From Marmoricola sp. (GTDB taxonomy: Bacteria; Actinomycetota; Actinomycetes; Propionibacteriales; Nocardioidaceae), in contig JAOPYE010000002.1 of assembly GCA_025964775.1 (NCBI GenBank), positions 1 through 64,000 on the forward strand: DNA of 64,000 nucleotides, in the 5' to 3' direction. This document shows, piece by piece, positions 54,908 through 63,796 of this stretch. Under the pieces are notes generated by a model. The model was not told the DNA's origin, did not search any database, and worked only from the letters and a program-made list of their open reading frames with translations. Made by a program: the position numbers and the translations under genes. How positions within the stretch are numbered: the first letter of the stretch is position 1; every line of letters begins with the position of its first letter.

Positions 54908-55005
54908 GTTGTCGACCTCCACTTTCACACTTCGTTGGGGTAGATCACGTTTGTCGCCTGCAGTCTCGGCACGCCGTCGCGGGGGTCGTGACTCGAACAC
55001 AGACG

Positions 55006-55032
55006 CTGGCACACTCACGGGGAGAGTGCCAG
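55006..55032. promoter_or_regulatory. CIRCE element 1 (degenerate) upstream of groES
   Basis: CTGGCACAC, 9 bp, GAGTGCCAG: 9-bp arms with one mismatch and the fixed 9-bp spacer of CIRCE, the HrcA repressor site. It is closer to groES than the second copy. Confidence 0.7.
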
Positions 55033-55040
55033 CCACGAAC

Positions 55041-55067
55041 TTAGCACTCGCCCCCAACGAGTGCCAA
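55041..55067. promoter_or_regulatory. CIRCE element 2 upstream of groES
   Basis: TTAGCACTC, 9 bp, GAGTGCCAA: one base off the CIRCE consensus TTAGCACTC-N9-GAGTGCTAA. Together with the neighbouring copy it forms a double HrcA operator in the 216-bp region between groES and the divergent methyltransferase gene. Confidence 0.9.
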
Positions 55068-55123
55068 CGGGGGTCGGCAGGGCGTGCCCCCGGCCCTCGC
55101 CCGGCGTCGGCCATGATGAGCGC

Positions 55124-56296
55124 GTGGACCTCGACGCCTTCCGGTGGCTGCTGACCGAGCGGGGCCAGCACCTTCTCGACCGGGCGGTCGACGCCGGCGA
55201 GGACCCGATGAGGGCGAGCGCCGCCCTGCGCCGCGAGGGCACCGCCGAGCACGTGGCAGCCGCGCTGACCCAGGCCTCCTTGCGCCGGCGTGCGGTCGAC
55301 AAATTCGGCGAGGACGCCGGGCGGATGTACTTCACGCCCGAGGGCCTGGAGCAGGCGACCCGACGCCCGGTCGCGCGCCACCGGGCAGCGCGACTGCACG
55401 CGGCGCAGGCGACCTCGCTGATCGACCTGGGTTGCGGGATCGGAGGCGACCTGCTCGAGGTGGCCGCCGCCGGCATCACCGCGGCCGGGATCGACCTGGA
55501 CGCGGTCCGGGTCGAGGTGGCCCGCGCCAACCTCGCCGCCCTCGGTCTCGCCGGCGCCGTCAGCGTGGCCGATGCCACGACGGTCGACCACAGCGCGTTC
55601 GACGTCGCATTCGCCGATCCCGCCCGGCGTTCGGCGCGCGGACGGACGTTCAGCATCGACGACTGGACGCCACCGTGGTCCTTCGTCCTCGACCTGCTGG
55701 GCCGTGCCGCCTGCGTCAAGGTCGCGCCGGGAATCGCGCACGACCTGGTCCCGGACGGAGTCGAAGCCGAATGGGTCAGCGACCGCGGCGAGGTCAAGGA
55801 GGCCGCCCTGTGGTCGGGCGCCCTGGCCTCGGTACGCCGTCGTGCGACCGTCATCGGTGAGGGCGGGCTGGCCACGCTGACCGACGAGGACACGCCGCCT
55901 CCCGGGGACGGCGCGGCTCAGGTTCGCCCGGTCGGCGGATTCCTCTACGAGCCCGACGGCGCGGTGATCCGGGCAGGCCTGGTGACCGCCGTGGCGGCGG
56001 GAGTCGACGGCGGGCTCATCGACGAGCACATCGCGTACGTGACCGCGGATGCCGCGTTCCGGACCCCGTTCGCCCGCTCCTACCGGGTCGTCGAGGAACT
56101 GCCGCAGCGGGAGAAGCCGTTGCGGGCGGCCCTGCGCGAGCGCGGCATCGGACGCCTGACCATCAAGAAGCGCGGCGTGGCCGTCGTACCCGAGGAGCTG
56201 CGCAAACGGCTCGCCCTCACCGGAGACTCCGAGGGCACCATCGTGCTCACCCGGGTCGCCGGCAAGGGCGTGTGCCTGCTGGTCGAGCCGTTCTGA
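55124..56296 (+). CDS. class I SAM-dependent methyltransferase with THUMP-like domain
   Basis: 390 residues from GTG at 55124; the frame upstream overlaps the CIRCE region and is unlikely to be translated. The SAM-binding loop is [20 protein letters not shown], followed by [21 protein letters not shown] and the catalytic-site-like [16 protein letters not shown]. The C-terminal domain ([22 protein letters not shown]) is the THUMP-like module of this family. RNA is the probable substrate. It is convergent with the GH16 gene, the stop codons being adjacent. Confidence 0.83.
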   Translation: MDLDAFRWLLTERGQHLLDRAVDAGEDPMRASAALRREGTAEHVAAALTQASLRRRAVDKFGEDAGRMYFTPEGLEQATRRPVARHRAARLHAAQATSLIDLGCGIGGDLLEVAAAGITAAGIDLDAVRVEVARANLAALGLAGAVSVADATTVDHSAFDVAFADPARRSARGRTFSIDDWTPPWSFVLDLLGRAACVKVAPGIAHDLVPDGVEAEWVSDRGEVKEAALWSGALASVRRRATVIGEGGLATLTDEDTPPPGDGAAQVRPVGGFLYEPDGAVIRAGLVTAVAAGVDGGLIDEHIAYVTADAAFRTPFARSYRVVEELPQREKPLRAALRERGIGRLTIKKRGVAVVPEELRKRLALTGDSEGTIVLTRVAGKGVCLLVEPF

Positions 56297-57556
56297 CTAC
56301 TTCCACACCTTCACGTAGTCGATGCTCATCGTCGCCGGAATCGGAGCCCTGCCGTCGTACTCGTTGCCGGCGCCGCCGAGGCCCTGGGTGAAGGCCATGA
56401 TGTAGGCCTTCTGGAAGGCCGAGTCACCTGAGGTGTTGATCAGGCACGTGTTGCCGTTGACGAACACGACCAGCTTGGTGGGCGTCCACTCGAGTCCGTA
56501 GGTGTTCCACTGGCCGCGATTCGCGGTGCAGTTCCAGGCCGTGTTCAGTCCCGGCTGGGCGCCGCCGGCGTCGGCGCTGTAGTGCAGGAACGGGATCGCC
56601 AGCGTCGGGTACGCCGAATAGGTCTCCGCGATGTCGATCTCACCCGCGTACGGCCAGACGGTGTTGTAGGAGACCCGGTCGTCCGGCCAGAGCCAGAACG
56701 ACTCCTGCAGGCCCGGGTAGGTGGTCGCGGTGCTCTTGACGCGAGCTTCGAACCGGCCGTACTCCTGGCTGAAGGTGTGGTACGTCATGACACCGCCGCT
56801 GACGTAGTTCGTCGGCCCGCTCATCCCACCGAAATCGCAGGAGACCGGCGTCGAGACCTTGTGGACCGTCAGGTTCAGGCTGCCGTTGGCGACGGCGATG
56901 GTCGACGGGTCGTCGGCGTAGCAGGCATGCGCTGCCTGGGTGCCCATCGCGAAGTCTGTCTGCGGAACCCAGACCGCCCGGTTCAGCGTGGTGCCGTCGA
57001 ACTCGTCGTCGAAGGTGCAGGACCAGGGGGTGCCGTCAGCCTTGTCCAGGATCGTGCCGCACGCATCGGTCGTCGGCGTAGGAGTCGGACTCGGGGTCGG
57101 CGAAGGGGTCGGTGAAGGGGTCGGTGAAGGAGTCGGCGAAGGAGTCGGCGACGGGGTCGGCGACGGGGTCGGCGAAGGAGTCGGCGTCGGACTCGGGGTA
57201 GGCGTCGGACTCGGCTTGGGCCACCTGACCCGGGCCGCACTGATCGTCACCGTGCGGCTGGAGCTGCCTCCCGCGGTCGCCCTGAGCCGGGTGACCGGAG
57301 CCGTGGTCCGCAGGGTCGACCGGTACGCGCCGTGGTGGAGCCTGGCGGTGCCCACGAGTACCCAGCGGCCACGTTCACGCTGCTCGATGCGAACCACGCG
57401 GGCGTTGCCGCGGACCCTGCCGGTCACCACGATCTGTCCGGTCTGGTGCACCGCTGGCGCGACGAGGGTGACGCGGGCCGACGTCTGCGCCTGCACCGGT
57501 GCGGTCACGAGCGCGACCCCGAGCAGACCCGTCAGCAGCGCGACGACGTACTTCAT
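56297..57556 (-). CDS. secreted GH16 glycoside hydrolase with Pro-rich linker
   Basis: 419 residues from ATG at 57556, with GGAGGAG upstream. A signal peptide and a small beta domain (about 25-110) lead to a Ser-Pro-Thr-Pro linker (about 113-162) and a GH16 catalytic domain. The active site GEIDIAE has the nucleophile Glu306, Asp308 and acid/base Glu311. EFDGTTLNRAVWVPQ and the ending MSIDYVKVWK are family marks. It should cleave a beta-1,3- or 1,3-1,4-glucan, or a related polymer, outside the cell. Confidence 0.92.
   Translation of the reverse strand: MKYVVALLTGLLGVALVTAPVQAQTSARVTLVAPAVHQTGQIVVTGRVRGNARVVRIEQRERGRWVLVGTARLHHGAYRSTLRTTAPVTRLRATAGGSSSRTVTISAARVRWPKPSPTPTPSPTPTPSPTPSPTPSPTPSPTPSPTPSPTPSPTPSPTPTPTTDACGTILDKADGTPWSCTFDDEFDGTTLNRAVWVPQTDFAMGTQAAHACYADDPSTIAVANGSLNLTVHKVSTPVSCDFGGMSGPTNYVSGGVMTYHTFSQEYGRFEARVKSTATTYPGLQESFWLWPDDRVSYNTVWPYAGEIDIAETYSAYPTLAIPFLHYSADAGGAQPGLNTAWNCTANRGQWNTYGLEWTPTKLVVFVNGNTCLINTSGDSAFQKAYIMAFTQGLGGAGNEYDGRAPIPATMSIDYVKVWK
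57070..57222. repeat. 12-bp tandem repeat coding the SPTP linker
   Basis: The tract is built of near-identical 12-bp units (plus-strand GTCGGCGAAGGA, with GGGG variants) coding Ser-Pro-Thr-Pro. Such tracts change length by slippage. It is a protein linker, not a CRISPR array: units are contiguous without spacers. Confidence 0.8.
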
Positions 57557-57704
57557 CTCGACTCCTCCCGTAGGGGAGGAAGACGCGAGTACGGGTCACC
57601 CGATTACGCGGTGCGTTGACCCTTCGCCATCGATCGTCCCCCCATCGATGAGTCGAGTTTAGGGGGTTATGTCCTATTTGTCCATCTTGTCGCGAAAGTC
57701 GGTA

Positions 57705-58196
57705 TTAGCCGAGGAGCTCGTCCAGCCTCTCGTAGCCCTCGCGGATGCCACTCTCCATCCCGCTGGTGACCAGGGCGTCCCGCTCCTCGACCGAGGAGCC
57801 GGTGCTGCGGATGGCCAGGCGGGTCCTCCCGTCCGGGAGCGCCTCGAAGCGGGCGATCTCGAGCGCGACGGCATCAGGCGCGCCGCGGTAGGTGAAGGTC
57901 TGGACGATCCGCTCGTTGGTCCGGATCTCGTGGAAGGAACCGTAGAACTCGAACACGTCCTCGCCGCGGCTCGACGAGTAGGCCCAGCTGCCGCCGTTGC
58001 GCGCGTCCCAGTGGCCGACGCGGAACTCCAGGTCCCGCGGGCCGACCCACTTCGCCACCAGGTCGGGATTGACGTGCGCCTCGAACACCCGCTCCGGTGG
58101 CGCGTCGAATTCCCGGGTGATCTCGATCCACGGCAGCCCTTCCGGCGCGTGGACGGTCGTTTCGTGCTTGGTGGTCTTCTCGGTCATGGCGTTCAT
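57705..58196 (-). CDS. SRPBCC/AHSA1-family protein
   Basis: 163 residues from ATG at 58196, overlapping the upstream arsR-type stop as ATGA. The AHSA1-like START fold is seen in ITREFDAPPERVFEAHVNPDLVAKWVGP and GESG-type ending GMESGIREGYERLDELL. The family binds small hydrophobic ligands, but no ligand can be named. It is always near an ArsR-type regulator, as here, and the pair is probably one operon. Confidence 0.85.
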   Translation of the reverse strand: MNAMTEKTTKHETTVHAPEGLPWIEITREFDAPPERVFEAHVNPDLVAKWVGPRDLEFRVGHWDARNGGSWAYSSSRGEDVFEFYGSFHEIRTNERIVQTFTYRGAPDAVALEIARFEALPDGRTRLAIRSTGSSVEERDALVTSGMESGIREGYERLDELLG

Positions 58197-58582
58197 GATG
58201 CTCCTCGCTCGGTGTCGGTGAGGTCTTCGGAGATCGTCCCTGAAAATGTCGCTGGCGAGCCCATCGCGTCCAGGACCGCGTCGAGACGACGGAACCGCTC
58301 CTCGGCCTGCCGGCGGTAGCGCTCGATCCACTTCGTCATCAGGTCGAACACCTCCGCCTCCAGGTGGACCGGTCGGCGCTGCGCGTCGCGGCTGCGACTC
58401 ACCAGGCCCGCGTCCTCGAGCACCTTGAGGTGCTTCGAGACCGCCTGCAGCGAGACCTGGTACGACGAGCCGAGCTCGCCGACCGTGGCGTCGCCGTCGG
58501 ACAGCCGGGCGACGATGTCGCGCCGGATCGGATCCGAGAGTGCGCTGAACACCCGCGTGAGCCGGTCATCCGCCTGGGCCAT
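58193..58582 (-). CDS. ArsR-family regulator (SRPBCC partner)
   Basis: 129 residues from ATG at 58582, with AAGGAG five bases upstream; the longer frame upstream is not needed. The winged helix has RVFSALSDPIRRDIVARLSDGDATVGEL and the recognition helix VSLQAVSKHLKVLEDAGLVSRSR. There are no metal-binding Cys, so it is of the non-metal type. Two palindromes upstream suggest autoregulation. Confidence 0.88.
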   Translation of the reverse strand: MAQADDRLTRVFSALSDPIRRDIVARLSDGDATVGELGSSYQVSLQAVSKHLKVLEDAGLVSRSRDAQRRPVHLEAEVFDLMTKWIERYRRQAEERFRRLDAVLDAMGSPATFSGTISEDLTDTERGAS

Positions 58583-58597
58583 GGCTTCTCCTTTATA

Positions 58598-58654
58598 AAC
58601 CTCTTGGTTGAATAAGAGTGCCACCGACTTCCCCCGTTGTCAACCGATTGGTTG
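58598..58654. promoter_or_regulatory. two AACC-N4-GGTT palindromes upstream of the ArsR-SRPBCC operon
   Basis: AACCTCTTGGTT (58598-58609) and CAACCGATTGGTTG (58641-58654) share arms AACC and GGTT around 4 bp and are 43 bp apart. They lie in the 81-bp gap between this operon and the metallo-hydrolase gene, and are the likely operators of the ArsR-type regulator. Confidence 0.55.
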
Positions 58655-58663
58655 CAGATACAG

Positions 58664-59278
58664 TCACCGGTCGAGCCGGACCTGCTCAGCACCAACGGTC
58701 GTGTCCTCGCCGTGCCCGGTGTGGACGACGGTCTCCGGCGGCAGCGTGAAGAGCCGCTCGCGGATCGAGTCCAGGATCAGGGCGGGGTCGCTCCAGGAAC
58801 GTCCGGTGGCGCCGGGACCACCGTGGAAGAGCGTGTCACCGGTGAAGACACAGCCGAGCTCTTCGGCGTACAGGCACACCGCGCCCGGGGCGTGACCCGG
58901 GGTGTGCAGCACCCGCAGCACCGTTCCTGCCACGGTGAGCTCCTGGCCGTCGTGCAGGTCGACGTCCCACAGCTCGTCGGGGTGGGTCAGCTCCCAGAGC
59001 GGCCGGTCGTCGGGGTGCAGCAGGATCGGTGCCACGACCGCCACTCGCAGGTCGGGCGCGACCCGGACGTGGTCGTCGTGGGCATGGGTGCAGACGATCG
59101 CGCGCACCGTGCGGTTCGCCACCACGGCCAGGATCGAATCGAGGTCGTGCGGAGCATCGATCACGAGGCACTCGGCATCGTCGCCGATGACCCACACGTT
59201 GTTCTCGACCTCGAACGTCTCTCCGTCCAGACTGAAGGTCCCGCTGGTCACGGCGTGATCGACCCGCGCCGACATCAT
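58664..59278 (-). CDS. MBL-fold metallo-hydrolase linked to mycothiol dehydrogenase
   Basis: 204 residues from ATG at 59278 (TGATG overlap with mscR). The metal motif THAHDDH, the later LHTPGHAPGAVCLY, FTGDTLFHGGPG and the final TGHGEDTTVG are the glyoxalase-II-type beta-lactamase fold. Its coupling to mscR suggests hydrolysis of the S-formyl-mycothiol product; this is inference from gene order. Confidence 0.85.
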   Translation of the reverse strand: MMSARVDHAVTSGTFSLDGETFEVENNVWVIGDDAECLVIDAPHDLDSILAVVANRTVRAIVCTHAHDDHVRVAPDLRVAVVAPILLHPDDRPLWELTHPDELWDVDLHDGQELTVAGTVLRVLHTPGHAPGAVCLYAEELGCVFTGDTLFHGGPGATGRSWSDPALILDSIRERLFTLPPETVVHTGHGEDTTVGAEQVRLDR

Positions 59279-60363
59279 CAGAGGATCACCACGGACCGCA
59301 GCACTTCTCCCCGGTGCATCTTCTCGAAGGCGGCCTCGATGTCCGCGATCCCGATCTCCTCACTCACGAAGGCATCGAGATCCAGGCGCCCCTGGAGGTA
59401 GAGGTCGACCAGCACCGGGAAGTCCCGCGAGGGCAGGCAGTCGCCGTACCAGCTGGACTTCAGCGCACCACCACGACCGAAGACGTCGATCAGCGGGATG
59501 TCGGGCACCATCATCTCCGGTGTCGGAACACCGACCAGGACCACGGTGCCGGCCAGGTCCCGGGCGTAGAACGCCTGCTTCCACGTCTCCGGTCGGCCGA
59601 CCGCGTCGATCACCACGTCAGCACCGTTGCCGCCGGTCAGGGCCTGGATCGCAGCGACCAGGTCGATCCCGGTCGAGTTGATCACCTCGGTCGCCCCGAG
59701 CCTGCGGGCCCACTCCAGCTTCCGGTCATCGATGTCGACCGCGATGATCGTGCCGGCGCCGGCCAGCGCCGAGCCGGCGACGGCGGCAGCACCGACACCG
59801 CCGCAGCCGATCACCGCCACGGACTTGCCACGGCCCACGTTGCCGGTGTTGATCGCCGCACCCAGGCCCGCCATCACGCCGCAGCCCAACAGGCCGACAG
59901 CGGCCGGCCGTGCCCGCGGGTCGACCCTGGTGCACTGGCCGGCGGCCACCAGGGTCTTCTCGATGAACGCACCCACACCCAGCGCCGGACTCAGCTCGGT
60001 GCCATCGACCAGCGTCATCTTCTGGGTGGCGTTGAAGGTCGCGAAGCAGTACCAGGGCTCCCCGCGGTTGCACGCCCGGCAGTCACCGCAGACCGCGCGC
60101 CAGTTGAGTACCACGAAGTCCCCCGGCGCGAGATCGGTGACATCCGGGCCGACCGACTCGACCACACCTGCTGCTTCGTGGCCCAGCAGGAACGGGAAGT
60201 CGTCGTTGATCCCGCCCTCGCGGTAGTGCAGGTCGGTGTGGCAGACGCCGCACGCCTGGACGGTGACCACAGCCTCGCCCGGACCGGGATCCGGCACGTT
60301 GACCGTGACCAGCTCGACGGGCGCGCCCTTGCTCCGCGCGATGACACCCTGCACCTGCTGCAT
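59278..60363 (-). CDS. mscR: S-(hydroxymethyl)mycothiol dehydrogenase
   Basis: 361 residues from ATG at 60363. It is a zinc-dependent class III-like alcohol dehydrogenase that oxidises the formaldehyde-mycothiol adduct. The catalytic-zinc segment [26 protein letters not shown], the structural-zinc cysteines in [15 protein letters not shown] and the nucleotide loop [12 protein letters not shown] are present. The presence of this enzyme indicates a mycothiol-producing actinobacterium. It overlaps the metallo-hydrolase gene downstream. Confidence 0.93.
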   Translation of the reverse strand: MQQVQGVIARSKGAPVELVTVNVPDPGPGEAVVTVQACGVCHTDLHYREGGINDDFPFLLGHEAAGVVESVGPDVTDLAPGDFVVLNWRAVCGDCRACNRGEPWYCFATFNATQKMTLVDGTELSPALGVGAFIEKTLVAAGQCTRVDPRARPAAVGLLGCGVMAGLGAAINTGNVGRGKSVAVIGCGGVGAAAVAGSALAGAGTIIAVDIDDRKLEWARRLGATEVINSTGIDLVAAIQALTGGNGADVVIDAVGRPETWKQAFYARDLAGTVVLVGVPTPEMMVPDIPLIDVFGRGGALKSSWYGDCLPSRDFPVLVDLYLQGRLDLDAFVSEEIGIADIEAAFEKMHRGEVLRSVVIL

Positions 60364-60410
60364 CGGTTCTCTCCCTCGGTGGTGGCGGCTCGGATCGACC
60401 TTCTCACCTG

Positions 60411-60438
60411 TGCAACCTTTTCGCGCGTGGTCGCGTCT
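60411..60438 (+). promoter_or_regulatory. ECF-type promoter upstream of the SigE-family gene
   Basis: TGCAACC (60411-60417), 16 bp, CGTCT (60434-60438): the AAC(C) and CGTC pair at 16 bp spacing is the usual -35/-10 arrangement for ECF sigma factors. It would place the transcript start near 60445 and suggests autoregulation. Confidence 0.5.
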
Positions 60439-60500
60439 GGACAGGTGACTCGCTTGAACAGAGTGAAAGGGGGTGGATGATGCTCGCGAAGGAGCAAACC

Positions 60501-61046
60501 GTGAGCGGACCAGCCGTCAGCAACGATCGTGACGACTTCGAAGCCTGGATGGCCGCCCGGCAGGCGCGCCTGCTGCGCACGGCGTACCTGCTGACCGGCG
60601 ACGTGCACAGCGCCGAGGACCTGACCCAGACGACGCTTGCCAAGGTCTACCTGGCCTGGGACCGGGTGTCGGCGGCACGGTCGGTCGATGCCTACGCGCG
60701 CAAGATCATGGTCAACGAGCACACCTCGGTGTGGCGTCGCCTCTGGCGCCAGCGCGAGGTGGTCACCGACACCAGCCTCCGCGACGTGGCCGTCCCGGCC
60801 CAGGAGTACGACGGCGTCGCGGCCGCACTCTGGAGTGCCGTACGGGAGCTGCCCGAACGGCAACGCGCGGTGATCGTGCTGCGCTACTACGAACAGCTCT
60901 CCGAAGCCGAGACGGCCGACGCGCTCGGCGTCGCCCCCGGCACCGTCAAGTCCCAGGCCAGCCGCGCGCTGGCCACCCTGCGCGATCGGCTGCCCGGCAC
61001 CGCCGGCGACCGAGACGACCTCACCGGATGGGAGGCCCAGCAATGA
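60501..61046 (+). CDS. SigE-family ECF RNA polymerase sigma factor
   Basis: 181 residues from a GTG with AAGGAG six bases upstream; ATGs at 60477 and 60480 are alternatives with weaker support. Region 2 is [31 protein letters not shown] and region 4 is [45 protein letters not shown]. No SnoaL tail is present. The next gene overlaps by ATGA and encodes a membrane protein that is probably its control partner. Confidence 0.88.
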   Translation: MSGPAVSNDRDDFEAWMAARQARLLRTAYLLTGDVHSAEDLTQTTLAKVYLAWDRVSAARSVDAYARKIMVNEHTSVWRRLWRQREVVTDTSLRDVAVPAQEYDGVAAALWSAVRELPERQRAVIVLRYYEQLSEAETADALGVAPGTVKSQASRALATLRDRLPGTAGDRDDLTGWEAQQ

Positions 61047-62272
61047 CCGAGAACCAGGGCCCCGAAGACCAGCTGACCCGCACCCTGAGCGACCGCGCCG
61101 ACGCGTACGTCGAGGACGGCGGCGCTCCCGTCGAGCTCTCCTCCGTGCTCGCCCGGGCCGGCGAGATCCGCCGCGGACGGCGGCTGCGGGCATCACTGGT
61201 GATGGCTGCCGTCGTCCTCGCCGTGGCCGTACCGGTCGGGATCACTGTGCTCGACGACCAGCCGGGCGATGGCCACCCGAGCCCGGCCGGCCAGCCGACC
61301 GGCGTGGTGTCGCCGACCACGACGCCGTCGCCGGCGCCGACGCCGACGCCGACCGAGCCTGCCGCACTCCCTGATGCAGTGGCACGGGTGCCCCGCGGGC
61401 CTGCCCCGGACCACTCCTACATCAGTGAGGGTGTGCTTCACAACTCCGACGGCTCCACCCGCCGACTCCCGTGGTTCACCTCCCTCGATGTGGTCACGCC
61501 GTACCTCGGCGGGTACCTGGTGGCCAATGAGCAGACCGGCATCGTGAGCCTGTACGACGGGGCCGGCACGGTGGTGAAGTCCGGCCCGGGCTCACCGGAG
61601 TTCGTGACGACCTCGGACGGTGTCGAGACCGCGTACGTCATGAACGGCACGCTCTACTCCAACCCCGGATCCGGGATGGCGAGCGGCGACGGCGCGGTCG
61701 GGCCCGTGGATCCGTCGACCGGGCGACCGATCGGCTACCTACCGGGCGGCGGCCTCCTGTACGTCAAGAAGACCGATACCGTGACCGGCGCACCGACGTA
61801 CGCGGTCGCAGGAGGCGCCAGTGCCACCCCCAACGTGGACTGGCTGAGCGGCGTGTCCCACACCGACGACCTCGACAACCTCGTCGCCGGCGGCGCGAAC
61901 GGCATCGGCATGGTGATCTCGCTGACGACCCACAAGACGCTCTGGTCCTCGCCGGTCTGGGACCCGGTCGCTTTCAGCTACGACGGCAAGTACGTCGCCG
62001 CGATGAATACCCAGACCACGGACACGGTCGCGATCCTGGATGCGCGAACAGGCCGGGTGGTCGCGTCCACGAACGGCATGGGCGTCGAGGCGAAACCCGG
62101 TCCGGTCTTCGACGACACCGGCAACCTGCTCTTCATCGGGGTGCAGAGCAAGGACGAGGGTCAGGCCATCCTCCGACTGACCCCGGGCGGCAAGCTCACG
62201 CGCAGCACCGCCGTGGTCCTCCCGCACGGGAGCGAAGAGTTCCAGTTCACCTTTCCGGTCGGGCCGCAGTGA
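61043..62272 (+). CDS. membrane-anchored protein cotranscribed with the sigma factor (likely anti-sigma)
   Basis: 409 residues from ATG at 61043, with GGGAGG upstream. A short cytosolic N-terminal part (about 1-48) is followed by a transmembrane helix (about 50-70), a Pro/Thr linker (TTTPSPAPTPTPTEP) and an extracytoplasmic domain of repeated beta-strand units resembling a propeller (GGYLVANEQTGIVSLYDG, YVAAMNTQTTDTVAILDAR, GRVVAST). No zinc-type HxxxCxxC anti-sigma motif is visible. The layout suggests a sensor that holds the sigma factor; the signal is unknown. Confidence 0.7.
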   Translation: MTENQGPEDQLTRTLSDRADAYVEDGGAPVELSSVLARAGEIRRGRRLRASLVMAAVVLAVAVPVGITVLDDQPGDGHPSPAGQPTGVVSPTTTPSPAPTPTPTEPAALPDAVARVPRGPAPDHSYISEGVLHNSDGSTRRLPWFTSLDVVTPYLGGYLVANEQTGIVSLYDGAGTVVKSGPGSPEFVTTSDGVETAYVMNGTLYSNPGSGMASGDGAVGPVDPSTGRPIGYLPGGGLLYVKKTDTVTGAPTYAVAGGASATPNVDWLSGVSHTDDLDNLVAGGANGIGMVISLTTHKTLWSSPVWDPVAFSYDGKYVAAMNTQTTDTVAILDARTGRVVASTNGMGVEAKPGPVFDDTGNLLFIGVQSKDEGQAILRLTPGGKLTRSTAVVLPHGSEEFQFTFPVGPQ

Positions 62273-62279
62273 GCTGACC

Positions 62280-63335
62280 TCAGCTGAGGACGTGCGTGAC
62301 CGGCATCGAGGAGTCGGCGGGGAGGTCGAGTGCCGAGGGCACCCGGCCCCTCGCCACCATCTCCGATCCCAGTGCGGCCACCATGGCCCCGTTGTCGGTG
62401 CAGAGGCCCGGCCGCGGCACCCGCACCCGGAGGCCCCGGGCGCTCGCCCGTTCCTCTGCCAGCAAGCGCAGCCTGGAGTTCGCGGCGACGCCACCGCCGA
62501 TGAGGATGTCCTCGATCCCCTGGTCGACCGCGGCGTCGATGGCCTTGCGGGTCAGCACGTCGACGACGGCCTCCTGGAACGCAGCGGCCACATCGGCGAC
62601 CGGGACAGGTTCTCCGGAGGCCTCGCGCGCCTCGACCCAGCGGGCCACGGCGGTCTTGAGCCCGGAGAAGGAGAAGTCGAAGCGGTGCCGCTCCAGGTCC
62701 CGACGCGAGCTCAGCCCGCGCGGGAAGTCGATCGAGACCGCGTTGCCCCCCCGCGCGACGCGATCGATGTGGGGGCCACCGGGGAAGGGCAGCCCGAGCA
62801 GGCGGGCGACCTTGTCGAACGCCTCCCCCGCCGCGTCGTCGATGGTGGCGCCGAGTGCCGTCACCGAGCTGGTCACATCGTCCACGCGGAGCAGCGAGGA
62901 GTGCCCGCCCGAGACCAGCATGGCCAGGCACGGGTCGGGCAGCGGACCGTGCTCGAGCTGGTCGACCGCCACGTGAGCGGCGAGGTGGTTGACGCCGTAC
63001 AGGGGCTTGCCGAGCGAGATCGCCAGGGCCTTGGCTGCAGCGACCCCGACGAGCAGCGCCCCGGCCAGCCCGGGACCTGCCGTGACGGCGATGGCGTCGA
63101 CGTCGCCCAGCGCGATTCCGGCGTCGGCACAGGCCCGTTCCAGCGTGGGGACCATTGCCTCGAGGTGCGCACGCGAAGCAACCTCCGGCACGACTCCCCC
63201 GAACCTGGCGTGCTCCTCGACCGAGGACGCGACGGCATCAGCCAGCAGGGTGTGGCCCCGGACGATACCCACACCGGTCTCGTCGCAGGACGTCTCGATG
63301 CCGAGGACTAGCGGCTCACTGGTCACTCTGCTCAT
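62280..63335 (-). CDS. tsaD: tRNA N6-adenosine threonylcarbamoyltransferase TsaD
   Basis: 351 residues from ATG at 63335 (ATGA overlap with rimI). It transfers threonylcarbamoyl to A37 of ANN-reading tRNAs, with TsaB and TsaE. Metal/nucleotide motifs [41 protein letters not shown], and [14 protein letters not shown] with [12 protein letters not shown] are intact. It is convergent with the sigma-factor operon. Confidence 0.95.
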   Translation of the reverse strand: MSRVTSEPLVLGIETSCDETGVGIVRGHTLLADAVASSVEEHARFGGVVPEVASRAHLEAMVPTLERACADAGIALGDVDAIAVTAGPGLAGALLVGVAAAKALAISLGKPLYGVNHLAAHVAVDQLEHGPLPDPCLAMLVSGGHSSLLRVDDVTSSVTALGATIDDAAGEAFDKVARLLGLPFPGGPHIDRVARGGNAVSIDFPRGLSSRRDLERHRFDFSFSGLKTAVARWVEAREASGEPVPVADVAAAFQEAVVDVLTRKAIDAAVDQGIEDILIGGGVAANSRLRLLAEERASARGLRVRVPRPGLCTDNGAMVAALGSEMVARGRVPSALDLPADSSMPVTHVLS

Positions 63336-63796
63336 TTCTGGCGTCCCCCGCACCCGGCGATCAGCGGGAGGCGCATCACCACGGCGTCGGTGCCGTCCCG
63401 GTAGTAGCGAGCCCTGCGGTCGATCTCGACGAAGTCGCGCGCTGCGTAGAACGCGATCGCGCCGCGGTTGTCGGCGCGCACCTCGAGCAGCATCCGGTCG
63501 GCGCCGGTCGAGGGGGCGTGCGCGACGATCGCCGCGAGCAGCTCGCTGGCGACGCCACCACGGCGCGCCGGTTCTGCGACCCCGATCCGTTGCAGCTCGG
63601 CGATGTCACCGGCGTACGACGCCACGGCGTAGCCGATCACCTGGTCGTCGGTCTCCGCGACCAGGTACGAGATCGTCGGAAGACCGCCCCCGATGCCGTC
63701 GCGGACGAGTCCTTCACTCCAGGCATCGGCCCCCTGGGTCGCCGCCTCCAGGGCAACGACTGCCTCGATGTCGGAGGTGCCGGCGGCGCGGATCAC
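63332..63796 (-). CDS. rimI: ribosomal protein S18-alanine N-acetyltransferase family (RimI)
   Basis: 154 residues from GTG at 63796 (GTGA overlap with tsaB). The GNAT fold has the acetyl-CoA loop [22 protein letters not shown] and the C-terminal [22 protein letters not shown]. The RimI family acetylates N-termini, classically of ribosomal protein S18. The tsaB-rimI-tsaD order is conserved in actinobacteria. Confidence 0.9.
   Translation of the reverse strand: MIRAAGTSDIEAVVALEAATQGADAWSEGLVRDGIGGGLPTISYLVAETDDQVIGYAVASYAGDIAELQRIGVAEPARRGGVASELLAAIVAHAPSTGADRMLLEVRADNRGAIAFYAARDFVEIDRRARYYRDGTDAVVMRLPLIAGCGGRQK

Noticed and set aside
57070..57222. CRISPR-like repeat array
   Set aside because: The repeats are contiguous 12-bp units within an open frame coding a Ser-Pro-Thr-Pro linker, with no spacers.
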